This document shows positions 1 through 7,228 of a DNA stretch of 64,000 bases, in pieces. The DNA is taken from positions 124,001 to 188,000 of the forward strand of contig CAYYKJ010000001.1 of the NCBI GenBank assembly GCA_964441265.1. The letters are read 5' to 3'. The stretch's first letter is position 1. Every line of letters starts with the position of its first letter. This DNA is from JAFGDH01 sp964441265. Its GTDB lineage: Archaea; Aenigmatarchaeota; Aenigmatarchaeia; QMZP01; QMZT01. Under the pieces are notes generated by a model. It saw only the letters and a list, made by a program, of their open reading frames with translations. It searched no databases and had not been told where the DNA came from. A program made the translations under genes and the position numbers.

Positions 1-114
1 CCGGGAAAGATAGTCAGAATAGACGACAAATCGGTGAGCATAGATTTCAATCACCCACTGGCAGGGAAAAAACTGAAATTCAAGATAAAGGTAGTTGATG
101 TAGAGGGAAAATAA
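1..114 (+). CDS. FKBP-type peptidyl-prolyl isomerase, C-terminal fragment
   Basis: The last 37 codons of a gene that begins before the window; the stop TAA is at 112-114. The reading frame contains the segment IDFNHPLAGKKLKFKIKV, which matches the C-terminal strand region of SlyD-like FKBP prolyl isomerases (family pattern DFNHPLAGKxLxFxI). In that family the protein is a cytosolic folding catalyst/chaperone. Only the end is visible, so neither the insert-in-flap domain nor the active site can be judged. Confidence 0.8.
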   Translation, partial: PGKIVRIDDKSVSIDFNHPLAGKKLKFKIKVVDVEGK

Positions 115-190
115 CCAAAAGGGATTTTTTCTGAAATCGGCATCCCCCAGGAAAGAGACCGTCCGGAAAACCCCGGCCGGCAGAACTGAT

Positions 191-200
191 TTTATAAATA
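191..200 (+). promoter_or_regulatory. TATA box upstream of rtcA
   Basis: The sequence TTTATAAATA lies about 40 bases before the ATG at 238. An archaeal start site about 25 bases downstream would give a short leader of roughly 15 bases that contains a weak GGCGGG-type ribosome site. The preceding 115-190 has no gene. Confidence 0.6.
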
Positions 201-237
201 CGGGCCCGACTTAGTAATTATAAGGCGGGTAATTTTC

Positions 238-1245
238 ATGATACAGATTGACGGTTCTTACCTCGATGGAGGGGGGCAGATCATCCGAACGGCCGTTGGC
301 CTTTCAGCGGTCACGGGGAAGCCCTGCAGAATATCCAAGATACGGAGGGGCCGGCCGAACCCCGGTCTGAAGGCACAGCACATGAAAGGGGTGGAGGCGG
401 TCGGCAGGCTCTGCTCCGCCGAAGTCAGGGGGCTTGAGATGGATTCGGAGGAGCTGGAATTCAAACCCGGGGATCTCTCCTTCGCGGACATGAAAATAGA
501 CGTGGGGACGGCGGGATCGGTCACCCTGGTTCTCCAGTCGCTGATGATTCCGCTGGTTCACACGGACAGGGAAGTGAACATCGAAATAAAGGGAGGCACA
601 CACGTGAGATGGTCTCCCCAGGCTGATTATTTCGGGAACGTGTTCTGCCATTTCATCGGGAAGATGGGCATGAACGTATATACTGACATCGTAAGGCCGG
701 GATTCTTCCCCAAGGGAGGCGGAATTCTTGATGTCAAGGTAAAACCGGGGAAACTGAAGCCGCTGAATCTCACGGAACGGGGGGATTTCGAAAGGAACGA
801 GGGATGGTCATACGCATCCAATGATCTCAGGAGGGCAGACGTTGCGAAGCGAATGTTTAAAGGGACCGGGACGGACCTGAGGGAAAAGAACAGCTTTTAC
901 ATGCAGTCTCTTTCCACGGGATGCTCCCTTCTGCTGGTCTCGCATTTCGGAAACACGAAGATGGGAAGCTCCTTCCTGGGAGAGAGAGGATTGCCCGCAG
1001 AGAAGGTGGGGAGAAAGGCGAGGGAAATCATGGAAGGGGAAAAGTCCAGCGGAGCATGCCTCGATCAGTGGATGGGAGACCAGATACTTCCCTACATGGC
1101 GCTGGCACCCGGGAAATCGAGGCTCACCGTTTCCAGGATCACCGGGCACGCAAGGACCAACATGTGGGTGATCGGGAAGTTTCTGGACACGGAATTCCGA
1201 ACGGAGGGCGAAAGCCCGGCGGTAATATCCTGTTCCGGGGCCTAA
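238..1245 (+). CDS. rtcA: RNA 3'-terminal phosphate cyclase
   Basis: 335 residues, the usual RtcA length. Converts RNA 3'-phosphate to 2',3'-cyclic phosphate using ATP through a covalent His-AMP intermediate. Visible signatures are the N-terminal GGGQIIRTAVGLSAVTG segment, the RRGRPNPGLKAQH block, and the C-terminal TGHARTN block, whose His304 corresponds to the adenylated histidine. The start at 238 is supported by a TATA box about 40 bases upstream. Followed after 46 bases by the P-type ATPase on the same strand, with no obvious functional link. Confidence 0.95.
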   Translation: MIQIDGSYLDGGGQIIRTAVGLSAVTGKPCRISKIRRGRPNPGLKAQHMKGVEAVGRLCSAEVRGLEMDSEELEFKPGDLSFADMKIDVGTAGSVTLVLQSLMIPLVHTDREVNIEIKGGTHVRWSPQADYFGNVFCHFIGKMGMNVYTDIVRPGFFPKGGGILDVKVKPGKLKPLNLTERGDFERNEGWSYASNDLRRADVAKRMFKGTGTDLREKNSFYMQSLSTGCSLLLVSHFGNTKMGSSFLGERGLPAEKVGRKAREIMEGEKSSGACLDQWMGDQILPYMALAPGKSRLTVSRITGHARTNMWVIGKFLDTEFRTEGESPAVISCSGA

Positions 1246-1291
1246 TACATCCATTCAAAAGAATTAATTGGAGCGAGACCATTATCTTATC

Positions 1292-3913
1292 ATGGAATGG
1301 CATTCCCTGAAAACCGAAGAGGTCATGAAAAGACTCGAAACGGACGGGAAGGGCCTGGATTCTTCCGAAGTCAGGAAGAGACGGGAAAATCACGGGAAGA
1401 ATGAACTGGAATCGGGAGAGAAAGTCTCCTGGGCGAAGATATTTCTGTCCCAGTTCACCAGCCTGCTCATAATCCTGCTGATAGTCGCAGCGGTCATATC
1501 GGTTTTCATCGGGTCGGTCATAGACGCCTCCCTGATAATGATAATAGTCTTTCTGAACGGAATTTTCGGGTTCGTGCAGGACTACAAGGCAGAAAAGAGC
1601 ATAGAGGCCCTGAAGAAGCTTTCCGCCCCCGGGGCGGTGGTCATGAGGAACGGGAAAAGAGAAAGGATCGACAGCACGGACACAGTTCCTGGCGATCTCA
1701 TCCTCCTGGAACAGGGCAACTCCGTTCCCGCTGACGCTCGCATTACCGAATGCAGCGACCTGGCTGTGGATGAATCACTTCTCACGGGGGAAAGCTCGGC
1801 CGTGAAAAAGAAGGACTGCGTCCTCAGCCGCCAAAAACCGCTCGCGGAAAGAAAGAACATGCTCTTCAAGAATACCACAATAACCAGGGGCAGGGCCAAG
1901 GCGGTTGTGGTTGGGACGGGAATGGATACCGAGGTAGGTAAGATAGCGGAGCAGCTCGGAGAGGTGGGGGAAAAGAAAACACCATTCCAGAAGGAGGTTG
2001 ACGGCCTGGGGAAGAAGATCGGCCTGGGGATATTGATAGTCGTATGCATAGTGGCCGCCACCGAATTCCTCACCAGCCAGCTCAATGCGATGGAGATATT
2101 CCTCGTATCGGTCAGCCTTGCGGTGGCCGCGGTTCCCGAGGGTCTGCCGGCGGTGGTCACGCTTTCCCTGGCACTGGGAGCCAGGAAGATGCTGAAGAAA
2201 AACACACTGGTAAGGAAGCTCCCCGTGGTGGAGAGCCTGGGATCCGTGGACGTGATATGCTCGGACAAGACCGGGACAATAACCGAAAACACGATGACAG
2301 TTACCAGGATATATTCACATGGGAAGGAATATGCCGTCTCCGGGAAGGGGCTGGAGGAGAAGGGGATTTTTGAGGAAAGGGGTAAGAAAGCCGACCCGAA
2401 GGACCTGGAAATGATACTGAAGTGCGGAATACTGTGCAACAACTCGGAAAAGGAGGGGAAAAAGTATTTCGGCGACCCGACAGAGACCGCCCTTCTCATT
2501 TCGGGTAAAAAGGCGGGCATGGAGAAAGGAAAACTGGAGAAGGAATATCCCAGAACGGATGAGATTTCCTTCACCTCAGAGAGGAAGATGATGAGCACAA
2601 TCCATTCCGGTAAGGAAGGGAAAATCATGTTCACCAAGGGAGCCCCGGAGGTCGTGCTCGAGAAATGCAGCAGGATAATGGAAAACGGGAAGATGAGGAA
2701 ACTGACCGCGAAGGACAGGAAGAGGATACTTGAGAAGAACGATCAATTCGCGGAGAAGGCGCTCAGGGTGCTCGGATTCGCTTGCAGGAAAAATCCCGGC
2801 GGGGAGAGGAACATGGTATTCATCGGGATGCAGGCGATGATCGACCCGCCCAGGAAGGAGGTGAAAAATGCCCTGAAGGACTGCAGGAGGGCGGGGATAA
2901 GAGTGATCATGATAACCGGAGACAACGCGAAGACCGCAAAGGCGATCGGCGAAGAAATCGACTTCGAGTGCAAAAGCATAATAACGGGAAGCGAGATGGA
3001 CGGTCTCTCGGCTTCGGAGCTGAAAAAGAAAGTGGACGAGGTGGACATATTTGCGAGGGTCTCCCCCAAACACAAGACCATGATACTGAAGTCCCTCCAG
3101 AAGAAAGGCCACATAGTGGCAATGACGGGGGATGGGGTGAACGACGCGCCTGCGCTGAAGAATTCCGATGTGGGGGTCTCCATGGGCCAGAAGGGGACTG
3201 ACGTGGCCCAGCAGTCCTCGGAGATGATACTTCTTGACGACAACTTCAAGACCATACGAGATGCGGTGGAGGAGGGAAGGGGGATATTCGACAACATACA
3301 GAAATTCGTGAACTATCTCCTCTCCGCAAACACCGGGGAGGTGCTGGTGATTTTCATCGCTTCCGTTCTTGGTATGGGACTTCCCCTGACAGCGATCATG
3401 ATACTATGGATAAACCTGCTGACAGACGGGCTTCCGGCTCTTGCCCTCAGCATGGATCCGAAATCGGAGAGCGTGATGAGCAGGAGGCCGAGGAAGAAGG
3501 GAGAGGGGGTCATCGACAGGAGGATGATATACTCCATAGTGACCATGGGGACGGCCATGGCAGTGCTGGTGCTCATACTTTTCAGATTATCCGAAGGGGT
3601 CGCCCACGCGCAGACCGTGGCGTTCACGGCGCTGGTGGTCTTCGAGATGGTGAGGATACAGTCCGTAAGGTCCAGATACGGCACGGGCGTTTTTTCGAAC
3701 AGGTGGCTCATACTGGCGGTGATATCATCGCTGTGCCTGCAGCTGGCGGTGGTGTACACGCCCCTCAGCTCCCTTTTCGGTACGGCCCCCCTGGGACCTG
3801 CTCCATGGATGCTGATTACGGGAGGGCTGGTGGCCTTCGGGATTGTCGCCTGGATCGGAGGGATCGTAGAAAACAGGATATTCGGTGACGTAACCGCGGG
3901 GAAAGGTCAGTGA
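1292..3913 (+). CDS. P2A-type cation (probably calcium) transporting ATPase
   Basis: About 873 residues from the ATG at 1292. An in-frame TTG at 1268 would add 8 residues, but the family usually begins close to the WHxLxxEEV segment, so the ATG is preferred. Actuator motif TGES at 165-168, phosphorylation motif DKTGT with Asp325, and hinge motif TGDGVND at 612-618 are all intact. Ion-site motifs match the SERCA/PMR1 group: PEGLPAVV in M4, NTGE in M5 and NLLTDGLPALAL in M6, which together supply the Asn, Glu, Thr and Asp ligands of calcium pumps. About ten membrane helices. Expected to export calcium (or manganese) at the cytoplasmic membrane. Converges with the DUF1405 gene, one base between the stops. 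Confidence 0.93.
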   Translation: MEWHSLKTEEVMKRLETDGKGLDSSEVRKRRENHGKNELESGEKVSWAKIFLSQFTSLLIILLIVAAVISVFIGSVIDASLIMIIVFLNGIFGFVQDYKAEKSIEALKKLSAPGAVVMRNGKRERIDSTDTVPGDLILLEQGNSVPADARITECSDLAVDESLLTGESSAVKKKDCVLSRQKPLAERKNMLFKNTTITRGRAKAVVVGTGMDTEVGKIAEQLGEVGEKKTPFQKEVDGLGKKIGLGILIVVCIVAATEFLTSQLNAMEIFLVSVSLAVAAVPEGLPAVVTLSLALGARKMLKKNTLVRKLPVVESLGSVDVICSDKTGTITENTMTVTRIYSHGKEYAVSGKGLEEKGIFEERGKKADPKDLEMILKCGILCNNSEKEGKKYFGDPTETALLISGKKAGMEKGKLEKEYPRTDEISFTSERKMMSTIHSGKEGKIMFTKGAPEVVLEKCSRIMENGKMRKLTAKDRKRILEKNDQFAEKALRVLGFACRKNPGGERNMVFIGMQAMIDPPRKEVKNALKDCRRAGIRVIMITGDNAKTAKAIGEEIDFECKSIITGSEMDGLSASELKKKVDEVDIFARVSPKHKTMILKSLQKKGHIVAMTGDGVNDAPALKNSDVGVSMGQKGTDVAQQSSEMILLDDNFKTIRDAVEEGRGIFDNIQKFVNYLLSANTGEVLVIFIASVLGMGLPLTAIMILWINLLTDGLPALALSMDPKSESVMSRRPRKKGEGVIDRRMIYSIVTMGTAMAVLVLILFRLSEGVAHAQTVAFTALVVFEMVRIQSVRSRYGTGVFSNRWLILAVISSLCLQLAVVYTPLSSLFGTAPLGPAPWMLITGGLVAFGIVAWIGGIVENRIFGDVTAGKGQ

Positions 3914-3914
3914 A

Positions 3915-4508
3915 TCAGATTCTCCCACGTTTTGTCCTCCAGTAAATGATTATGGGAAGTGACAAGCTGACCAGAACGCTCTCCGCCATCAGCGTTCCCA
4001 CGTGGGAAGGGGGGATTTTCGGGAGGGTTCCGAGGAGGTAGTCGAACACGTCGCCGGCGACGAGTACTACTGAAACTATAACAGCGTTATATATTCTATA
4101 CCTCGACTTGCCTGCCAGCAAAATCCCTTCCAGAATCAGGCCGCAGTGAAGCGCGAAATTCATGGAGCCTATGATCTGGTCCCAAGGGGTGGCATACCAG
4201 CCCCAGTAGAGGAATACGGCCGAAAGTGTCCATACACCGTATTTTATCATGTACGCGGATGTGAATAACACCAGGAGGCCCGGAACCTTTCTCCCGGAAA
4301 GATAGAGGAAACAGACCCCCGAAAAGAGCAGGACCGCCAGCGGGCAGTCCGCCACCACTGGCCAAAGAAATGGCGAGTGCACGGAGAACTCATCCAGGTA
4401 ATGGCTCAATCCCACCAAGAACCCGGCCATATTAATAAGAACGAGAAAAACGAGGACCCGGTTTTTCCTGAAAACCCACTCAGAGAGTTTTCCCACGTCA
4501 GAAATCAT
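3915..4508 (-). CDS. DUF1405 family membrane protein
   Basis: 197 residues with about six hydrophobic helices. The N-terminal half carries the DUF1405 pattern of an Asn-containing first helix, a WPVVADCPLA motif (WPFVPDSPLA in YpjA-like relatives) and a later IKYGVW motif. The biochemical function of this family is not known. It is the last gene of a minus-strand run, six bases after the acyltransferase, so the two are probably cotranscribed. Confidence 0.75.
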   Translation of the reverse strand: MISDVGKLSEWVFRKNRVLVFLVLINMAGFLVGLSHYLDEFSVHSPFLWPVVADCPLAVLLFSGVCFLYLSGRKVPGLLVLFTSAYMIKYGVWTLSAVFLYWGWYATPWDQIIGSMNFALHCGLILEGILLAGKSRYRIYNAVIVSVVLVAGDVFDYLLGTLPKIPPSHVGTLMAESVLVSLSLPIIIYWRTKRGRI

Positions 4509-4514
4509 GCAGAA

Positions 4515-5021
4515 TCACTCCCTGGTTACTTTCCCGATTACCTTGGCGGGGACGCCGCCCACAAAGGTGCCGGGTGGTATGGATTTGTTCACAAGCGAAT
4601 AAGCGGCCACCGTGCAGTTATCGCCTATTTCCACGCCCGGGAGTATTACCGTCATCGCGCCTATGAGGCAGTTCTTTCCTATTCTCACCCCTCCCCTGGA
4701 CCATCCCCCGTTATGGAACTCATGGGTCAGGACTACGGTGAAAGCCCCGATTGTGGTGCCGTCATCTATCCTTATGAGTTCGGGGAAGAATATGTCGAAT
4801 GAGGATCCCATTATCGTCACGTCCTTTCCTATCTTTATCCCGATTCTCCTGTAGAGCACGTTCTTGAATTCTATGTCGGGAAGGAATTTGCAGATACTAA
4901 TCAGGAGATAATTCCTCATTACGGTCCAGACCCCCTTAACCTTGCTCCAGTTTCTCAGGGACATGTCCTCTTCGGGAAACCTGAACGCCTGGATCATCCT
5001 TTTTCTGAACTTCTCCTCCAT
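4515..5021 (-). CDS. Left-handed beta-helix (hexapeptide repeat) acyltransferase
   Basis: 168 residues. An amphipathic N-terminal section of about 50 residues is followed by hexapeptide repeats (IGIKIGKDVTIMG, then repeats starting at RIGKNCLIG and IGDNCTVAA) and the closing GGVPAKVIG motif of the maltose/galactoside O-acetyltransferase group. His in THEFHNGG sits where the catalytic His of the family lies. Acetyl-CoA-dependent acetylation of a sugar is the likely activity; the substrate is unknown. Its start overlaps the DUF504 gene by 28 bases, so translation may be coupled. Confidence 0.8.
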   Translation of the reverse strand: MEEKFRKRMIQAFRFPEEDMSLRNWSKVKGVWTVMRNYLLISICKFLPDIEFKNVLYRRIGIKIGKDVTIMGSSFDIFFPELIRIDDGTTIGAFTVVLTHEFHNGGWSRGGVRIGKNCLIGAMTVILPGVEIGDNCTVAAYSLVNKSIPPGTFVGGVPAKVIGKVTRE

Positions 5022-5239
5022 ATAATCTCACCATCTGCTTTTATCTCGACCACCCTGTGATTGGGTATGAAGGTTTCCTTACTCTTTTCACTGAAAATGA
5101 AATGGTCCTTCTTGACTTCGGTTATGAAATCCCCGTGTATTTTCTTTCTGTCGCCGGGAGAACCCCTGCTGATTATGGTCACCTCGCACCTGCCCAGTTT
5201 GCCCGTCCATTTGAGCTTGTTGAGAGTCTGGAAGACCAT
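4994..5239 (-). CDS. DUF504 / UPF0248 family protein
   Basis: 81 residues from the ATG at 5239; the frame stays open further upstream, but the family begins about five residues before the LNKLKW motif, which fits this start. The C-terminal IPNHRVVEIKADGEIIWRR is the family's conserved IPxHRIxxI...G..vW.R ending. DUF504 proteins are small archaeal/eukaryotic proteins, in some cases linked to RNA or cyclic-phosphate metabolism, with no settled function. Gene overlaps the acyltransferase downstream. Confidence 0.75.
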   Translation of the reverse strand: MVFQTLNKLKWTGKLGRCEVTIISRGSPGDRKKIHGDFITEVKKDHFIFSEKSKETFIPNHRVVEIKADGEIIWRRSSEKG

Positions 5240-5316
5240 ACAATAGATTATTGTAATGAAAGGGATATATGGTTTAGGTGACATGAGCCACACAAACAGC
5301 GAAAAAACCGAATGGT

Positions 5317-5463
5317 TCAGTCTTTTTTGGGAAAAACGGGGTCAAGATAGACCTCAAGATTTTCTCCCTTGCCGCACCTGGGACACCTGTCGGCCTTGTC
5401 GAATATGATGCAGCAGGTTCTGCAGATCCTCTTTTCCTTCAGTTTCGGAGGTGAGCCGGACAT
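5317..5463 (-). CDS. Small zinc-ribbon protein (48 residues)
   Basis: ATG at 5463, stop TGA at 5317-5319. The protein has a CRTC...CPRCG pair (Cys14, 17, 27, 30) with an extra Cys18, typical of a treble-clef/zinc-ribbon knuckle, flanked by basic residues and a hydrophobic C-terminus (VYLDPVFPKKD). It resembles small archaeal Spt4/RpoE2-like ribbons in layout, but the match is not close enough to name it. A TATA-like sequence lies about 42 bases upstream. Probably first gene of the minus-strand run with DUF504. Confidence 0.6.
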   Translation of the reverse strand: MSGSPPKLKEKRICRTCCIIFDKADRCPRCGKGENLEVYLDPVFPKKD

Positions 5464-5503
5464 GCTAATCAGTCAAGAATTTTGATTATCGTATTGTATA
5501 CAA

Positions 5504-5512
5504 GATTTAAAT
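5504..5512 (-). promoter_or_regulatory. TATA-like element upstream of the zinc-ribbon gene
   Basis: ATTTAAAT, read on the minus strand, lies about 42 bases before the ATG at 5463. Spacing fits an archaeal promoter with a leader of about 15 bases. It overlaps the stop codon of the metallophosphoesterase gene. Confidence 0.4.
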
Positions 5513-6213
5513 TATTTAACCTTTCCGACAGTCATTTTTTCGAGATCTATAAGGGCTATTATTCCGGGACCGGGGTTAACGCAGAGGGTCCTCCCTATCC
5601 TATCCTTTATGGAACCAGAAATCTCCGCGGATTCATGTATGTGTCCGTGTAGGGTCAGCAATGGCTGCTCCTTCTCTATGAACTCCCTTACCGACCTGCT
5701 TCCCATGTTTTCCCCGCCGTGGATTATGTCCAGTTTGGTCCCGTGAGGAGGGGCGTGGAAAACGAATATGGACTTCTCCTTGTCCGAACCTTCAAAGATC
5801 TTCTCCAGATCGTTCCTTATGTCATCCTCGCTCCTCTCCCATTCCTTGAACAGGAAGGGGAACGGGTTGACGCAGGAATAGCCCATGACCTCGAATTTCC
5901 CCATAACGTGTTTCTTCATGTGAGTCACCTTGAGCACGCCCTCCTTTTCGGCCTTCTCCAGAAGGTCCATGTTCACCCCGAAATCATCGTTGCCCATCTG
6001 GACGAAGACCTGCTTGCCCTCCCCGGAAAGCCCGGAGAGCTTCGGTATCAGGCAGAACTCTATGAAGCTCCTCTGGAGGAAAACATCGAAACCCGGGGTC
6101 ATGTCCCCTCCTATTATGACTGCGTCTATGCTCTTCCTGTTCCCCGCCTTCACCAGGCGGTCAACCACATCCTTTCTCCCGTGTATGTCGGTGGCGTAGA
6201 GTATGCTGGCCAT
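5512..6213 (-). CDS. Calcineurin-like metallophosphoesterase (COG2129 type)
   Basis: 233 residues carrying the complete metallophosphoesterase motif series: TDIHG near the N-terminus, GGDMT, GNDD, HAPPHGTKLD and HGHIHES. These supply the Asp, His and Asn ligands of a dinuclear metal site. The arrangement matches the Icc-related archaeal group COG2129, which hydrolyses phosphodiesters; the physiological substrate is unknown. Preceded by a TATA box about 31 bases upstream, so the mRNA is probably nearly leaderless. Confidence 0.85.
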   Translation of the reverse strand: MASILYATDIHGRKDVVDRLVKAGNRKSIDAVIIGGDMTPGFDVFLQRSFIEFCLIPKLSGLSGEGKQVFVQMGNDDFGVNMDLLEKAEKEGVLKVTHMKKHVMGKFEVMGYSCVNPFPFLFKEWERSEDDIRNDLEKIFEGSDKEKSIFVFHAPPHGTKLDIIHGGENMGSRSVREFIEKEQPLLTLHGHIHESAEISGSIKDRIGRTLCVNPGPGIIALIDLEKMTVGKVK

Positions 6214-6243
6214 ATTATCGTTATCAAGAAATGAGAAACCAAA

Positions 6244-6252
6244 CTTTATAAA
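6244..6252 (-). promoter_or_regulatory. TATA box of the metallophosphoesterase gene
   Basis: TTTATAAAG on the minus strand, 31 bases upstream of the ATG at 6213, spacing expected for a leaderless archaeal transcript. It is just downstream of the tRNA-Ala gene terminator. Confidence 0.55.
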
Positions 6253-6277
6253 TTTTTTTATAAAAGCAAGAGACCAG

Positions 6278-6289
6278 AAAAAAAATTAA
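6278..6289 (-). terminator. Oligo-T terminator of tRNA-Ala
   Basis: Immediately after the discriminator base the minus strand reads TTAA followed by eight T residues, the usual archaeal RNA polymerase terminator behind a tRNA. Confidence 0.6.
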
Positions 6290-6303
6290 TGGACCGGTCG
6301 GGA

Positions 6304-6408
6304 TTTTCAAGACCCACCGGAAGCGTTAGCTCCTGGTTTTCCGAATTTTCGAAGGACGCAGATTTTATCTGCGTCAAACGACATTTCCGCTTTTGAGTAA
6401 AAGGGTCT
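6304..6408 (-). other. tRNA intron C (T loop, 59/60), 105 nt
   Basis: Central helix TTCA (6414-6411) pairs with TGAA (6309-6306). Bulges AAA (6410-6408) and AAT (6305-6303) are cut after their second base in the model, giving an exact 7-nt T loop. The outer helix is the T stem. The inner helix is GACCC/GGGTC (6407-6403 with 6315-6311). The interior has a further strong hairpin, GACGCAG/CTGCGTC. The 3' half carries an 18-nt sequence also present in intron B. Confidence 0.82.
6318..6335. repeat. 18-nt direct repeat, copy 1 (intron C)
   Basis: CGGAAGCGTTAGCTCCTG, identical to 6440-6457 in intron B. On the tRNA strand it can fold as GGAGC-TAAC-GC(T)TCC, a short hairpin with a UAAC loop. Both copies are preceded on the tRNA strand by an AAAAC run and lie shortly before the 3' splice site. 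Confidence 0.85.
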
Positions 6409-6430
6409 TTTGAACCCGAGGCCTCTGCCT

Positions 6431-6490
6431 CTCCCGTAACGGAAGCGTTAGCTCCTGTTTTGGATCAAACCTTTTGGATAAAAGGCTTGT
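6431..6490 (-). other. tRNA intron B (anticodon loop, 37/38), 60 nt
   Basis: At the canonical archaeal position after residue 37. Central helix CTCG (6496-6493) pairs with CGGG (6436-6433, one G-U). Bulges CAA (6492-6490) and AGA (6432-6430) are cut after their second base in the model, regenerating an exact 7-nt loop. The inner helix is weaker than in the other two introns. Confidence 0.88.
6440..6457. repeat. 18-nt direct repeat, copy 2 (intron B)
   Basis: Identical to 6318-6335 in intron C; see that entry. A second shared element, CCGAATTTTCGAA, occurs at 6341-6353 (intron C) and 6565-6577 (straddling the 5' end of exon 1). Confidence 0.85.
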
Positions 6491-6511
6491 TGCGAGGGCA
6501 GCGATCTACCA

Positions 6512-6551
6512 TTGATCCGTCATCCCTTTCCTTCTGTGCAAGGGCTGACGT
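6512..6551 (-). other. tRNA intron A (D loop, 15/16), 40 nt
   Basis: Central helix GATC (6557-6554, the 5' strand of the D stem) pairs with GATC (6517-6514) inside the intron. Bulges are AGA (6553-6551) and AAT (6513-6511). The inner helix CGTCA/TGACG continues after a G-A mismatch into CCCTT/AAGGG. There is no convincing outer helix, so this is a relaxed motif. Cutting after the second bulge base leaves a normal D loop, AGTGGTA. Confidence 0.88.
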
Positions 6552-6639
6552 CTGATCTACCGGCCCGAATTTTCGAAAGACTGCTTTATTCAGTTGGTTC
6601 AAGCAGCCATACTATTCTATTCACTGTGTTTTTATTTAA

Positions 6640-6647
6640 TTTATAAA
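6640..6647. promoter_or_regulatory. Palindromic TATA box shared by tRNA-Ala and carS
   Basis: TTTATAAA is a perfect palindrome. It lies 36 bases before the carS ATG on the plus strand. On the minus strand it would start transcription about 50 bases before tRNA-Ala; that leader could form a CTGCTT/AAGCAG hairpin (about 6582-6605). No other TATA candidate lies closer to the tRNA. Confidence 0.45.
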
Positions 6648-6683
6648 AAGAATTAATATAATTCATTTCAGTGGTTTTTCATT

Positions 6684-7220
6684 ATGATAAGCATATACAC
6701 CTTCGTCGAGGCGATATGGCTGGTTCTCCCCGCCTACGGGGCCAACGGCCTGTGCACGCTGGCGAAGGGAAAACGCCCCATAGACGGCGGCAGGAAGTTC
6801 CGCGGCCATCCGCTGTTCGGGAGGGGCAAGACATGGGAGGGGCTCCTCCTCGGGATAATAGTGGCGATGATAGTTGCCACCATCCAGATGCTCGCCTTCC
6901 CGTACCTTCCGTGGGAACTCTCCGAAATCCCGCTGAACATAGTTCCGATGTCCCCGTTTATAGGTCTCGTTTTAGGGGCCGGGGCGATGTTGGGGGATCT
7001 CGGAGGTTCTTTTGTGAAACGCAGAGCGGGAATGGAGAGGGGAAGGCCCGCCCCGTTCCTCGACCAGGAAGACTTCATGGTGGGAATGCTACTGCTGGCC
7101 TCGCCGTTCGTGATGCTCAAATGGGAATGGATCGTCATACTCCTTGCGATCACCCCCGTGCTGCACCTGATAGCCAACGGGATCGCCTTCCTCGTGAGGA
7201 TAAAAAGGGTGCCTTATTAG
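6684..7220 (+). CDS. carS: CDP-archaeol synthase
   Basis: 178 residues, about five membrane helices, the DUF46/CarS family. It transfers CMP from CTP to unsaturated archaetidic acid in archaeal membrane lipid synthesis. Conserved motifs are the N-terminal PAYGANG, PIDGGRKFRGHPLFGRGKTWEG, and the cytoplasmic loop GDLGGSFVKRRAGMERGRPAPFLDQ(E)D; together they form the CTP/magnesium site. This gene is diagnostic for archaea. It is followed after 8 bases by a HAD gene. Confidence 0.95.
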   Translation: MISIYTFVEAIWLVLPAYGANGLCTLAKGKRPIDGGRKFRGHPLFGRGKTWEGLLLGIIVAMIVATIQMLAFPYLPWELSEIPLNIVPMSPFIGLVLGAGAMLGDLGGSFVKRRAGMERGRPAPFLDQEDFMVGMLLLASPFVMLKWEWIVILLAITPVLHLIANGIAFLVRIKRVPY

Positions 7221-7228
7221 GTGATGAA

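Larger units (their letters stand above)
6290..6566 (-). tRNA. tRNA-Ala(CGC) interrupted by three introns
   Basis: Four exons on the minus strand join into a 72-nt tRNA: 6566-6552, 6511-6491, 6430-6409 and 6303-6290. The acceptor stem is GGGCCGG/CCGGTCC with the G3:U70 pair that identifies tRNA-Ala. The D stem is GATC/GATC, the anticodon stem CTGCC/GGCAG with loop CTCGCAA (anticodon CGC), the variable loop AGGCC, and the T stem TCGGG/CCCGA with loop TTCAAAT. G15-C48 is possible. The discriminator is A73; CCA is not encoded. Introns lie at positions 15/16, 37/38 and 59/60, and each splice pair can form two 3-nt bulges around a 4-bp helix. Mature sequence closely resembles archaeal tRNA-Ala. 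Exon borders were read by eye and may shift by one or two bases, particularly in the A-rich T loop. Confidence 0.93.

Noticed and set aside
1268..1291. TTG at 1268 as the start of the P-type ATPase
   Set aside because: The ATG at 1292 matches the family start; GGAG at 1269-1273 is not placed for either start, so it does not rescue the TTG.
6290..6566. A non-coding RNA other than tRNA (C/D box or riboswitch) in this gap
   Set aside because: Pieces fit a complete tRNA once three introns are removed, with exact stems; no paired C and D boxes were found in the introns.
6671..7228. An upstream in-frame extension of the HAD gene through carS
   Set aside because: The frame overlaps carS, which is full length and conserved; the extension is Arg/Pro/Gly-rich as expected of an off-frame read.
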